A stretch of DNA of 64,000 nucleotides from the NCBI GenBank assembly GCA_009767595.1, contig VSDK01016839.1, positions 4,566 through 68,565 of the forward strand, in the 5' to 3' direction. The notes under the pieces are model-generated. The model was not told the origin of the DNA, made no database searches, and saw only the letters and a list, made by a program, of their open reading frames with translations. The translations under genes were made by a program, and so were the position numbers. The first letter of the stretch is position 1, and each line of letters begins with the position of its first letter. Positions 1-11,000 of this stretch are shown in pieces. The DNA comes from Symbiodinium kawagutii. Lineage: Eukaryota; Sar; Dinophyceae; Suessiales; Symbiodiniaceae.

Positions 1-640
1 TGCAAACCGCTGAGAAAGAAGTCTCCATGTCTCAAAGCCATTTCCACCAGCATTCTGGCGAACCAGAAGTCGAGCTGATCCTGTACACAAGTTGGCAAGC
101 AAGTAGTGAAGTTTCCTACTGAACGTGATCATCTGTTGCACCTGCTGTGGTGTGACATTTCCATTCTGGAAGGAAGTGTCATCGATCGCAGTTGCCGATG
201 CTTGTGCTCTATCTAAGAAGTCAACTACATTGGCTTGGAACATGGACAAGTATATTCTGAAGTTCCATTCCCATTCTTCCCAGTTGCTGGGATTGCCATC
301 GAATGGCTTGGGAAGGGGGAGTTTCACATTTCCGAAGTCTCCTTCTATGGCAGTCATTCTGGCTAGATCCTACAAACCGAAGTATGTACACCTAGACCTA
401 GAAGTTCTCTATTGAAGTTCCTAGGAGTCCCTGTCGTTGCAGGGCTCCGCTACCATATCAAATTAGAGAAGTCCCAGATACTTACCTACCAGGAAGTCAC
501 CAGAAGTTCTAACCCAACACACACTCAGGCTCAACCCTGAAGTTCACTCTGAGTCAGCAGAAGTCTTTTCCTCATGTGGCCTTGAGCCAAAGGTGAAGTT
601 CACCATGACTCAATGTGAAGTACACGAAGTGTGGGTGTGC
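1..640 (+). repeat. GAAGT-enriched stretch
   Basis: The pentamer GAAGT occurs 18 times on the plus strand (starts 18, 66, 108, 173, 217, 259, 334, 379, 401, 414, 468, 493, 503, 539, 560, 595, 617, 626); I saw no ACTTC in the same span. A random sequence would carry fewer than one. Spacing is irregular (9 to 75 bp), so this is a decayed tandem repeat or a selected motif cluster. A 96-codon ORF (125-415) runs through it but shows no family likeness. Confidence 0.75.
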
Positions 641-654
641 ATGTACATGTTGAC

Positions 655-718
655 AAAACCAACCAACCAACCAACCAACCAACCAACCAACCAACCAACC
701 AACCAACCAACCAACCAG
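655..718 (+). repeat. (AACC)n microsatellite
   Basis: Near-perfect tandem AACC for about 62 bp. Confidence 0.95.
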
Positions 719-754
719 TCATAGATGGTACCTACTATTGTTGCGTATTAAGGC

Positions 755-875
755 TTATGAACCAACCAACCAAGAGACAAACCAACCAACCAACCGAAAA
801 ACAAACAAACCAACAAACCAGCCAGCCAGCAAACCAACAAACCAACAAACCAACAAACTAGCCAGCCAGCAACCC
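755..875 (+). repeat. Imperfect AACC/AAAC tract
   Basis: A second, interrupted copy of the AACC array with CAAACCAACAAACC variants, about 40 bp after the perfect array. The ORFs here are products of the repeat. Confidence 0.9.
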
Positions 876-899
876 AATAGGAGAACAACCAATGACTTT

Positions 900-2380
900 G
901 TTTGTTTCGTGGTGCATCATTTATTGGACAACCCCGGACCAACAGTGTTGGGATGTACCGTGGTGCTTCACTTATTATAGATGGGTGGATTACTTTCCAA
1001 TGAATTGTGGTGGCTGAGAAACTGTCACAAAAGAAACCTGGATATGTGACTTCATGGCACCCATTATAGGTCTAGAATCACGATCAACCAATTGTAGTAC
1101 CGGTGAGACGCGATGGTGCATGAATCAATCGCTATTATTCAGCTGCTATTCTCAACCAGCATTGACAAACGTCTACTGCTTCAAAGATTCATTGATCAAC
1201 CATTTCACATCGGTCAACCACCATCATTAGCATCCACCAAAATGACTCATCACTCCCACCATTACTTGTGAACCAACATGGCCAACTGCGTCTGTCAATA
1301 GTGGATGCCACCTTGCCATTGCCTTACCCTTGGGACAGGTGGCAAACCACTTTTTTCGGGGAATATATCGACTATTTACTACTATATCTATATGATGGTA
1401 TTCTGAATAGGTAAGAAATAGTGACCTGAATATATATATATATATAGATAAATATCTATATATGTATGAATATATATGTATATAAAAATATATGTATATG
1501 TATATATATATATATCATTCATTCATTTTTACTAGTATTCATCCAGTCTCCTATTAGCCTTAGATGAAGAACCAGTAGTTAATAATAATGCATTTATTGG
1601 AAACCAGCACTGAGGAGCAGTGAACTTGGATAAACAACCATAAGCCTTTATAAATTGCCCCACATAACCATCAGCCTTAGATAAATAACCACAAGCCTTA
1701 GTTCAATACTGCAAGCCTAAGATAAACCTTATTAGATACACTTAGATAAGCCTTCGGAGCTTACTTGAATGATCATCCCATTTAGTAAGTTGGTAGCAAT
1801 TGTGGTTATAACCTCTTTATCAATGGTAAAAGCCACTTAGGCTAGTTACTAACCATGGTTAATGTCAAGTCAGGATTACTAACCCCCCCAAGTAATCAAG
1901 CCCCTCCTGCTCCCCAGACCCTGGTTCTTACTAAAGTTAATTAGGCTCTGATTTCCTCCCCTAATAAGCTAGCGACAGCCGAAAACCCCCCCTAATTCAT
2001 CAACCCCCTCTGGATCCCTAATTTTTTGAGATTTGTTGTTGAAAGTAATTCTAGATTAGTATCAATTAATGGCTGCTGATGCTGGGGCACTCTCTGATGC
2101 TAGTCAAACGGCTGCTGGGGCACTCATCGTTCTCACCACCCTCATGCTGGAGCTGGATCCTGATCCTCAATCCCCATGGTTCTCATTATACTCTTATCCA
2201 CTTCTCATCTCTCATCTCTCTACGGGGTTATTATTTCGGGGGTTCCCTTTTTCTGATGTATGGTCAGACCTTGTTGACCTTGGGGGGAGTTATTAATCCG
2301 CGGTTGCCATTACTAACCAGTAGGTTATAACTGAAATGGGATGGTCAGTAATCCTAGGTACGGTATAGTTTTTTTCCATT
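900..2380. other. Gene-free A+T-rich stretch with decayed repeats
   Basis: Contains TA-rich runs at 1430-1515, a decayed repeat at 1600-1765 in which AACCATAAGCCTTAGATAA-like units recur every 20-25 bp, and a C-rich patch at 1880-2010. No coding signal was seen. Confidence 0.6.
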
Positions 2381-2389
2381 ACATACTAA

Positions 2390-2615
2390 TCATTGGGCTA
2401 GTTACCCAGCTAGTTACCCAGCTAGTTCCTAAATGGGATGATTCTCCACGAGACCATGGTATCAATGGTCAATTACTAACCATGGTTACTAACCAATAGG
2501 TGACTACCCTACAATGGCTAATAAACGGGATAACTATCCATTGGACTAGTTATCCAGCTAGTTGGCCAGCTAGTTATCGAGCTAGTTATCCAGCTAGTTA
2601 TTCATTGGGCTAGTT
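2390..2615 (+). repeat. GCTAGTTAYCCA tandem repeats
   Basis: The 13-bp unit GCTAGTTACCCA occurs in two clusters (2397-2435 and 2545-2615), with variants GCTAGTTATCCA and GCTAGTTGGCCA, separated by unrelated sequence. Both clusters share the unit, so the whole was probably once continuous. Confidence 0.8.
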
Positions 2616-2639
2616 CTTGGACAAAAATCATTAAAAGTC

Positions 2640-2795
2640 ACTGCTGATCCGCCGTCGCGCCGCGTCGCACCTGAATCCCAAGGGCATTCCGCCACTTGCC
2701 AATGCTCGCCGCGCCGCCGCTGCTCGGTGGCAGTCTCCTCCGCAACTAGATCTGGTCGACAGCAGTTCTGGTTGGCCATGGGTACCCCCTGGTGA
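2640..2795 (-). CDS. Candidate exon, function unknown
   Basis: GC-rich island in A+T-rich surroundings, open in several frames. On the minus strand one frame reads GDCHRAAAARRALASGGMPL after an acceptor-like TTACTTCACCAG. The opposite strand is also open, so strand and frame are not settled. If real, it belongs to a gene downstream of the kinase. Confidence 0.3.
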
Positions 2796-2896
2796 AGTAA
2801 CCTGGCAATGGAAAACCCACCATTTACAGCTGATCTATAAAGGTTGATAGAAATTATGGAAAATAGTGGGTTTTTCAATGATGTTTAATTACTTTA

Positions 2897-2983
2897 TAGC
2901 CTGGCAATAGAAAACCCGCCATTTACAGCTGATTTCCGATGGTTTCCCTATGAAATATGAGGTGATTCTCCATTGCCAGGTTA
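2897..2983. mobile_element. Family D inverted-repeat element
   Basis: AGCCTGGCAATAGAAAACCC to GATTCTCCATTGCCAGGTTA. A half copy of the same family (AACCTGGCAATGGAAAACCC) lies just before it at 2800-2835, and another half copy at 42240-42263. Confidence 0.9.
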
Positions 2984-3559
2984 GCAAAGGGTAACAGCCA
3001 ATGATTGTGCAGACTATATACAGGTATAGCCAGCAATTGACAATTATCAACAGTTATCAACATGAAATCATATCGGTACAACAACGAGCTGCAATTGAAG
3101 GGATAGCTGCAGCAACAGATGGCGAACACCGTAATCCTCCTTTATTGGGTTGTACTTAGTGGCCAATATTTATGGTGACAAAACGCATCACTAGCAAAAC
3201 AGGCTATTTCATGGTAATCAGTAAGAACTAAGATTGCTAAAACTCGTTTATGCGGGTTTCAGTCCCAAAATCAGCAATGATAACAACCAGGCCCCAACCG
3301 ACAGCTTGTAGGTGGTGGTTAGCGATGCTTGACGGCGGAACGGTAGCCAATAATAATCGAGAACGGGCGGAATGGGCATATAACCCCAGTACATGGCTGT
3401 CTTTATCACGCCAGCAAGCAATACATCGGCTGCGAACCTCCCAAAATGTGGTTCAAAACAGGTGTGTACATTTGAAATTGTGCAAAGACTGTACATGTTA
3501 ATGCTCATCACAGATCTGCACACACGATACTTCTCATGCCTTCCAATGATGAGCAATCT

Positions 3560-3635
3560 AGCAATCTACTAAGTTCCTCCTACTACTACAACAAATCCTC
3601 CTCCTCCTTCTCCTCCTGCTATTCACAACAACAAG

Positions 3636-3667
<32 letters not shown>

Positions 3668-3770
3668 CTACTACTACTATTATTACTGCTACTACTACTA
3701 CTCCTACTACCACCACCACCTCCTCCTGCTGCTGCTGCTGCTGCCAGTACTGCTACCATTGCTGCCAACG
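3560..3770 (+). repeat. Low-complexity CAA/CTA/CCT/GCT tract
   Basis: Successive trinucleotide runs: (CTC), (CAA) at 3627-3668, (CTA), (CAC/CTC) and (GCT). ORFs reading it as poly-Gln, poly-Leu and poly-Pro are repeat artefacts. Confidence 0.9.
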
Positions 3771-3779
3771 CCGCAACCA

Positions 3780-3930
3780 TGAGTCGTGCAATTTCTTTTC
3801 CATCCGGAGCCGCCCCTGGCATCAACTTTTTCCACTGGAACTTCTCGTCGTTCATTAGCGCCGCTTCGAAGATACATTCGACGCGGGAAAAGGGGCTGTT
3901 ACCCTCTGAGGTGGCACGGACTCCAGGTGA
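3780..3930 (-). CDS. Candidate exon, function unknown
   Basis: The minus strand reads FSRVECIFEAALMNDEKFQW then KKLMPGAAPDGKE, with codon choice like the kinase exons (GAC GAG AAG TTC CAG TGG). The opposite strand is open too, but its translation is less protein-like. It lies about 1.1 kb beyond the kinase stop on the same strand, so it may be the start of the next gene. Confidence 0.4.
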
Positions 3931-3966
3931 AACACAGAAATAAGGTTGCCAGCAACCTTCAAAATT

Positions 3967-4052
3967 ATCATTTTTTGGATGGTTATGTATCAAGAAATCT
4001 ATATTTGATGGTTACTCCAGGTGATGTATCAAGAAATCTACAGTTGATGAAT
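3967..4052 (+). repeat. Short direct repeat ATGTATCAAGAAATCTA
   Basis: GATGGTTATGTATCAAGAAA appears at 3977 and, slightly changed, again at 4022, in a tandem arrangement of about 42 bp. Confidence 0.7.
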
Positions 4053-4200
4053 TTACCAGATTCATTTGAGCAAGAGTGTACATGTATTGCAGTTTCAATA
4101 GATGTGCCTGATTTGTGTACACGTGTCTGTATATATGAAGGATTAAGTGGAAACGCGTAGTGACTTATATCCGCCAGAAACCATCCAACTGCTTGGTTGT

Positions 4201-4316
4201 ATGGCAGTGGGTCAAAACCCCGTACCCCTGGTTCCCCTATCATTAACCATTGTTTTCCCCATTATTGTTGGTGATTATCCCCCATCATTTGGTTGACTAT
4301 TATTGACCCATAGGAT
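4201..4316. mobile_element. Family B inverted-repeat element
   Basis: Runs from ATGGCAGTGGGTCAAAACCC to TATTGACCCATAG. The ends are imperfect inverted repeats of TGGGTCAA, and the interior shares CCGTACCCCTGGTTCCCC and ACCATTGTTTTCCC with the copies at 34286, 35421, 47995 and 49102. Confidence 0.85.
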
Positions 4317-5006
4317 TGACTGATGGATGGGGGCGGAGCAAGCCTTAGATGCCCTACAGGGAAAGGATGCATGGCACTTCTTAGTCCTTTCCTCAGATTG
4401 ACCCTGCTGGTACTGGTTCAGAATCGTTTTCATCACATGGTGGTCTTGCAAGCCATAGGGGACCTTGACTCCCAGAAATTCCGTGCCACTTTTTGCATCT
4501 GTTGAACCGATTGAAGCGGGGAGATCCTTGAAGTTCTTGGAACTGGCGATGTGATATCCACCTGCAAATCATGAAACCATTGCTAGACATTGCTAGAACA
4601 ATGCCAGCGGCTACCATATAGAATAGCTGTTGGTCATGTTTGTTTGGACAAACATTCAGGAACCAAGAAAAACAATAGCCATATAACTCCAGCAGCAGTT
4701 CTGCAAGGAGTGTCTTGATTGATTAATATTCAATCCACGTATATCAACACATCAACCATTCCAATACACAACCAGTTAACATCATAGAATATTAATATGA
4801 TCACCGATTAACCATTCCACCATAGACTAGTTGATTAATTAATTAACATCACTGATTACCCTTCCAATACATCAATATTCGATCAGTGATGGTCTGTGGC
4901 TGATTGCACACCGTTTTGCCATGGAAACCCTCTGTCGCCTTGTCTGCTGACTCCCAAGCACTCCCTCCACCCGCAACAAGCGAGCCACGGCCGCTCAGCG
5001 AACCGC

Positions 5007-5052
5007 TCAGTGGCAGTCAAAGGCACCATCCCCGATGAACTCACGGAGCAGC
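5007..5052 (-). CDS. Kinase gene last exon with stop codon
   Basis: Encodes LLREFIGDGAFDCH and then TGA (5009-5007). L-R-E-F-I-G is the conserved C-terminal tail of the family, and the stop falls where it should. The acceptor is TTCATGAG before GCTGCT. A family C repeat (5079-5169) begins 27 bp from this acceptor inside the last intron. Confidence 0.9.
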
Positions 5053-8000
5053 CTCATGAAGGTGGCCGTGATTTACTGCTTGGTGGTTTCAACCCCTCTC
5101 AAAAAAATGAGTCAACCAACCATTTGTTAGTGATTACTAGGGAAACAAATGTTTGAAACCACCAGCCAGTTTACCTTTTTGATAGAGAAAAAATGGATCA
5201 GTTTACATCAAAGTGGCTGTTGTTGACTTTCTTGATACCAAGAGTTGGAGAAATTAATTCATCCACACACACACAATTGATACCAACAAATGGAGAACAA
5301 ATGAATAATTCATGACACACAATCATGAACCACGAGAAATGTGTAAACGCAATTATCTCAGGAAAAGTTGCCATAATTCATTTATATTCAGTGGCAGGTT
5401 GGTTGATTGTATCAAGTATGTAAGTATAGGGAAAAGGCAACACAACAAATTGATCTGTAGCGACATTGTACATGTCTGGCCAACACTTGACACCTTGCCT
5501 ACAATTGCTGGCTACAACAGCCATCCTACCAGTAGCGCATGCAACCCTCCCAAGCCACCGAAATGATGGCTGCAGTTCCCTGCAGTTGGTGAAACATGCT
5601 TCACCAACTGCGGTTCTTTGATGACGCCATCCCCCTTTGATGCACCATTTCATCATACTTACCTACGCGCTTATTTGATGGTGATTCACAACTTTTATGG
5701 CAAAGCATTTCACACCTTTTAGGGGAAACTTTCATGGCAATCCTATTGATAGTGATTCTCAAATGGGGTACGTCTGGGGATTGACTGGTTTTCAATAGAG
5801 CATTGACTGCACACGTGTCACTTGTAACGGGCACGGACTTGTTGCAATATACTAAGGGGAGACACCATTTTGTTGCCATGGCAGTTAGGCCATGTGGGAA
5901 TGTGCGTATGGCTCAATAGCAACCATCCCCAAATGGGTGCGTGAACCCAACTAAGGTGACATATGGAGGATGTTCACTAGGGGTACAAGGTATTGATCCA
6001 GAGCCAGGTGTGTGATTATTGCTCACAACAGTCAAGCAAGGAAGGTAAATAACAAACAAACTGCACATTGAGTTGGCTTGAGCATACCTACGTTGGTAAC
6101 GTACTTCTACTGATTTCCTACATGTTTTACACTTTGTAATAAGTAGATATAAGCAGATGAAAAGCAGAATAAGTAACTTCTAAGCAAATAAATAGCCGGC
6201 GTGACAGAAGTACTCATGATCTAATCCATGCACGTCCATACACAAAAGTGCAAAATGGCCATGACCCTATGTGCAATTGGGCTCCTGGAAAAATATCCCA
6301 AATCACCATCCCAGGTAAAAACATGTATCGCCAGGTTTTAACTAACACAAACCAACTAGTCACTAGGTTTAAAGCAACATAAACTAAATATTTCAGGAAT
6401 ACAACATAATCTAAACCAACTCTTTCGGTCACATTTAACCTAAACCAAACCAACCATTTCAGTATGTTTTTTTCTCCGGGTGATGCCCCACCCCACGGTC
6501 ACAGCTGCCCCGGCGCCCACCAAGAACGGTTCCCTGCTGGGTGTCCCCGGCGCTTGCCCCGGCGTCAGTTCCGGGGGCCAGGTGCTAAAGGCTTCGAGCA
6601 AATTCAGCACATCTTGGGCCTGGAAGTGCTGCCATGCAGGGAACTCGGGGGTAAGTTGGTAACTTAACCATTAGTTAGTTAATCAATATTAACCATTAGC
6701 CAACTAATCTTAACCAAGATGTTCGTTGGGAACAGGAGCCAACTGATGGGTCGATATTGATCAACCAACCAATGGTTAATGGTGAGTGAGAATAGGAGAT
6801 AACAACCAACAACAACAGGGGGTATACCAGATAATATATGGCTACGGGTCAACACTGATCAACTAGTGGGGGAGAATCACCAGCGATAATAGGGAAAAAC
6901 AATAGTTGATATTGATCTACGCACATAGTTTGTAAGTAGTTATTAATGGATATATCATCTTTTGCGATGTTTCATAAACATCATGAATTATGTTTGTATG
7001 ATGATGGTTGATAATGGCTGATGACCATGGTTTAAACAAAACATATATTGTTAATTAGATAGTTAACGGATGCTAAAGGTGATGCATGGAAGAAATACAA
7101 ATACTTAAATACTGGATGGATGTGGATGCTGTTGCTGCTGCTGATAATGCGAGACAGGGACCCATTGGGCTCTGTTGATTTTACAACATCTGCTTCATCT
7201 TGTCACAACCAGCTACGAAGCGGACTTCCTTTCACCAGGTGCTGGTTCCGAGCGGAAACTTCATCCACGAGATTGTGAGAAGAACGACTCTCAGCAGGTT
7301 GACTGGCACTTGGAGGGTTCTTGTTGTGCTGGCATTTCATCCTCCGTGTTACAGTCATTTTCCTTCGGAATGCTCATTCATGACGGCTGACGAAGGTTAA
7401 TGAGCGCCACCGACGGTTGATGGTGATTGAATTTGTCATTAAGGATTCAATGGATTCAATTGACGGGAACAGCCTATGACTTCATGTATAATCATAGCAA
7501 GGAACAGCGATGATTTCATGTATCAACCGTCACCGCTTGTGCTGACGCTCTGAGCCATGGATACCATGGCCAACCAACCAATAGATCTCCGACCAGGACT
7601 GCTACTCACATCCAACCCAACCACGCAACCACGCAACCCGATTAGTATAGCCCACCAATCAAGCAACCAAGCAACCAGTTACAAGCAAACAACCCACCAA
7701 TCCAGTTGTAGCTGGATCCCTATAATTGCTGGTTTCAATAAGTTATCTATGTGATAGCGGTGTATCCCTATCAACCATTGATCAACTGACCTATTATTTA
7801 CCATTTAAGTTTATATATTATAGTTTAATTATCAACCATTTATAGGTTGTGAACCATTGATAGCTTATTACTATTAATGGTCCTATTAATAGGTTATTAA
7901 CTTATTAACCATAGGAGGTAACAATTGATATCTTATCATTCTTAACCATCATCACTAACAACCAACCAGTTCTGGTCCTTGAGATCGGGATCGCGCCTTC

Positions 8001-11000
8001 GGGTAGGTCTCGTCATCTGCAGGGACCTTCAACACGGGATAGCCAGGCACGGCAGGCAACGCCAAGGAATGGCATACCCCAAGCACCACATAGGTCAGGG
8101 GAAGTGGCGGGGCTTAGTGGTTGGCATGATCATTTGGGTATGTGAGCCATAGAGTAACCACCAACCCATCAAAAAATGATGATTTTACTTGAAAACCATG
8201 GGTGAACTTGGGGTACCACGATTTTGGCACATACCCACTATAGGGCGTATAATAGGGGATAACAACAAACAATATTAAGCAAGCAACCCAGTCTGGTCAT
8301 TCAGGGGATATTCATAAGGATATTAGCCCAAGCCACATAGAGCTTAATGCAATGATGAATGGTTGATTAGGAGGCTGGGCAATTGATGTATATAATGATC
8401 CAAGGCTGATCAGCAGGCACAGATCCAAGATATCTAGCGCAAAACCAGCAAAGATATATAGGCCTGTATCATCCTGTGTGCGCATCTAGATCTCCCAGTA
8501 ACCTTCGGCAGACTTTTAGCATTCCCAGAAGTACAAAAAATATTGCTCGAAGGAGACAAACATCCCAAACCCTGACAACTATGTACTACAACTCGCTGAA
8601 AACTGCCTGCTTTAGAAAGCGTCCATGTTTATTGGTGGCTTTGACAAGGCCCCGTAGATTCTTATCATGCTCGCACCAGCACCAGCACCAGCAGCAGCAC
8701 CAACAGCAACAGCTCAGTGGTGGTGAGCCAGCACGATCAGCCCTCCTCTGAAGCCGAGCGGCACTTCGAAGCAAAGGTTCGATGAAGGTCTTCAGAACAG
8801 GGATCTGTGGCAGTTTCAAAGTCCCAGGGAGCTGACCACCAACTCGATGCAGATCTGATTCGATGGTTCCCCAAATTCCTGGCCCAGATGCTCCATGTAT
8901 GCTATACCTACATACCTGGATCATTTTATAGGCAAATGTAGGCATATGGTTGTTTCTCAAAATAGGAGACCACTGAAATCACCCATTGATCATCTAAAAC
9001 AGACTATCTGGGGATGATTATTTTGAGAAACCACCATATATACCATCATACATGGAGCATCTCCGGGTGGTGGTATCCTACCGGGTCTTCGCCCCAGCTG
9101 TGCCCCACGCACCAAGGCGCCTCGTATTCCGCCGCGGAGTTCATGACGAAATCAGCCCCGTTTTGGTGCGGGAAAATCCACACGCCCTGTGGCAGCGCGT
9201 TGACCCATGGCGCAGGTGAAAAAAAAACGTTGCTGAAGATCTCGTTTCTCTTGGATGCTATTGGTTGATTACCAATCATCAGTGACTTAGCTGAATGGCA
9301 TATAACTTAGCGATCACCAATGATGACTTAAGCTGCCAATGGTGATGCTGGTGGTAGGAATTTGTCATTGACTTGGACTAACTTTTGTTATTTGTCAATC
9401 CTCATCAATGAGCATCGATTGGAAAATCTATGTTGGAAAGCCTTGTTGTAATCACCAAGCTACTAGGGGGTTCCAACATAGATTTTCCCATCATTTTTGG
9501 CTATTGTTCCCTTTATTCCCTTTTATTCCCTATCATTTCCTACAAACACTCTGATAAACCTGGCAATGGAAAATCACCGTATTTTTGCAGGGAAACCCTG
9601 GGAAGCTACGTGTAAATGGTGGATTCTCCATTGCCATGTTTGTTTACCCGAGAATACCCGAGCGTATTCCCTATTTGTTCGTTGGTTCTGAACCACCATT
9701 CACCATTCCCATGGACCATTTCTGGACACCACCACTCTAGGTGACCGCTGACAATCACCAACCCTGCGAGTGCCCATGACATGGATTCAGCGGCTAGTTC
9801 AGTACCTACATGGCTGTGAGTCACAATCAACCATCCCAAGAATGGATGGTCAGCGACAGTTTGGTCACAGCGACTTGGGAAGCCGGGTGCAATTACAGTG
9901 CATCAAATATCATCATATTTCAATTATATGCTGGTTTCTCAAGTCAATAGGGGTAGCCCCAGTCATCATCCTGTTTGAACTATAGTAACAAAGCAAACAT
10001 AACTTTTGGGGCAGGACCCCGAACTGGCTAGGTCGAACCCCATATCATTTCATTTTCATCTCTCCCAGCCATGTCCAACCTGTCCAAACCCAGCCGCCAG
10101 CAGCTCTCAGCTCGGCCTCGCCCTTTCGGACGTTGTCCCACATGCCAAGTGTCCGAGCCTGGAACGGTTCATAGTAGGGGATAGTAGTAGGGGATAACTA
10201 TTTTTGGTTTAACCTCCAAGTTATGGTTAGTAGTAGGGGATAAGCAACAAACTTTTCGTTAAACAACTACGATTGTTTCATTATTACTAAAAGGAGCTGA
10301 TAAGCTGGATGACAACTGGGGGGCCTATTACTTGAGAACCCACATGTTATCAATAAGACCAGGCTCTAGCTCAATGGTAGATCCATTGGTTCATGAAACA
10401 CCATCAGATTACCTAAAATAGCTGGTGATATGAGCGACGGTCAATATTTAATGTGTGGCTCAAGGTCATTTGGATTTGGTGAGTGTATTATCGTTTTTCA
10501 GGTTTTCGGCACTTCAGATAATTATCGTTTTTTGGTGAGTGTATTATCGTTTTTCGGCTTTTAAGCTCATTTCTGAAACCCACGACCCTCCGAATAATAA
10601 ACATGATAGCATAAATATTGGCTGTAGCTCATATACAATCAACAAGTATGGTTATCAATAACTACTGTTTCAAGATACTGATCCATACTAATTTCACTTT
10701 CAAACCATGGATAAGAACTTCAATTCTTTTAGTATGGTTTAGTATGGATACCTAAATTTCATCTGGTCTAGTACGTTGGAACTTCGTACCGGAATATAAA
10801 CATTAATCAAAAAGTGTATTTCTGAACAATGATAGTTGGGACGATGAAATTTCAGCATTGAATCAATAACCGTAGTCGTGATAAACATGCTTGCTTCAAT
10901 GATGAATGACGTAGACTATCTATATGGGAAACCGTGAAAAAGGGGATGGTCATTAAACTCAACATTGATTAAAGCGACATGACATGAATATAGCACCACA

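Noticed and set aside
631..980. ORFs rich in Asn-Gln-Pro-Thr over the AACC array
   Set aside because: They translate a tetranucleotide repeat in several frames and have no non-repeat part.
3536..3993. Poly-Gln/poly-Leu/poly-Pro ORFs (135 and 124 codons)
   Set aside because: Most of each is trinucleotide repeat; only the non-repeat part near 3780-3930 was kept as a candidate exon.
8586..8960. Whole 124-codon ORF as one exon
   Set aside because: Family alignment limits the coding part to 8804-8763; the Cys/Trp-rich tail reads GCT-type repeats.
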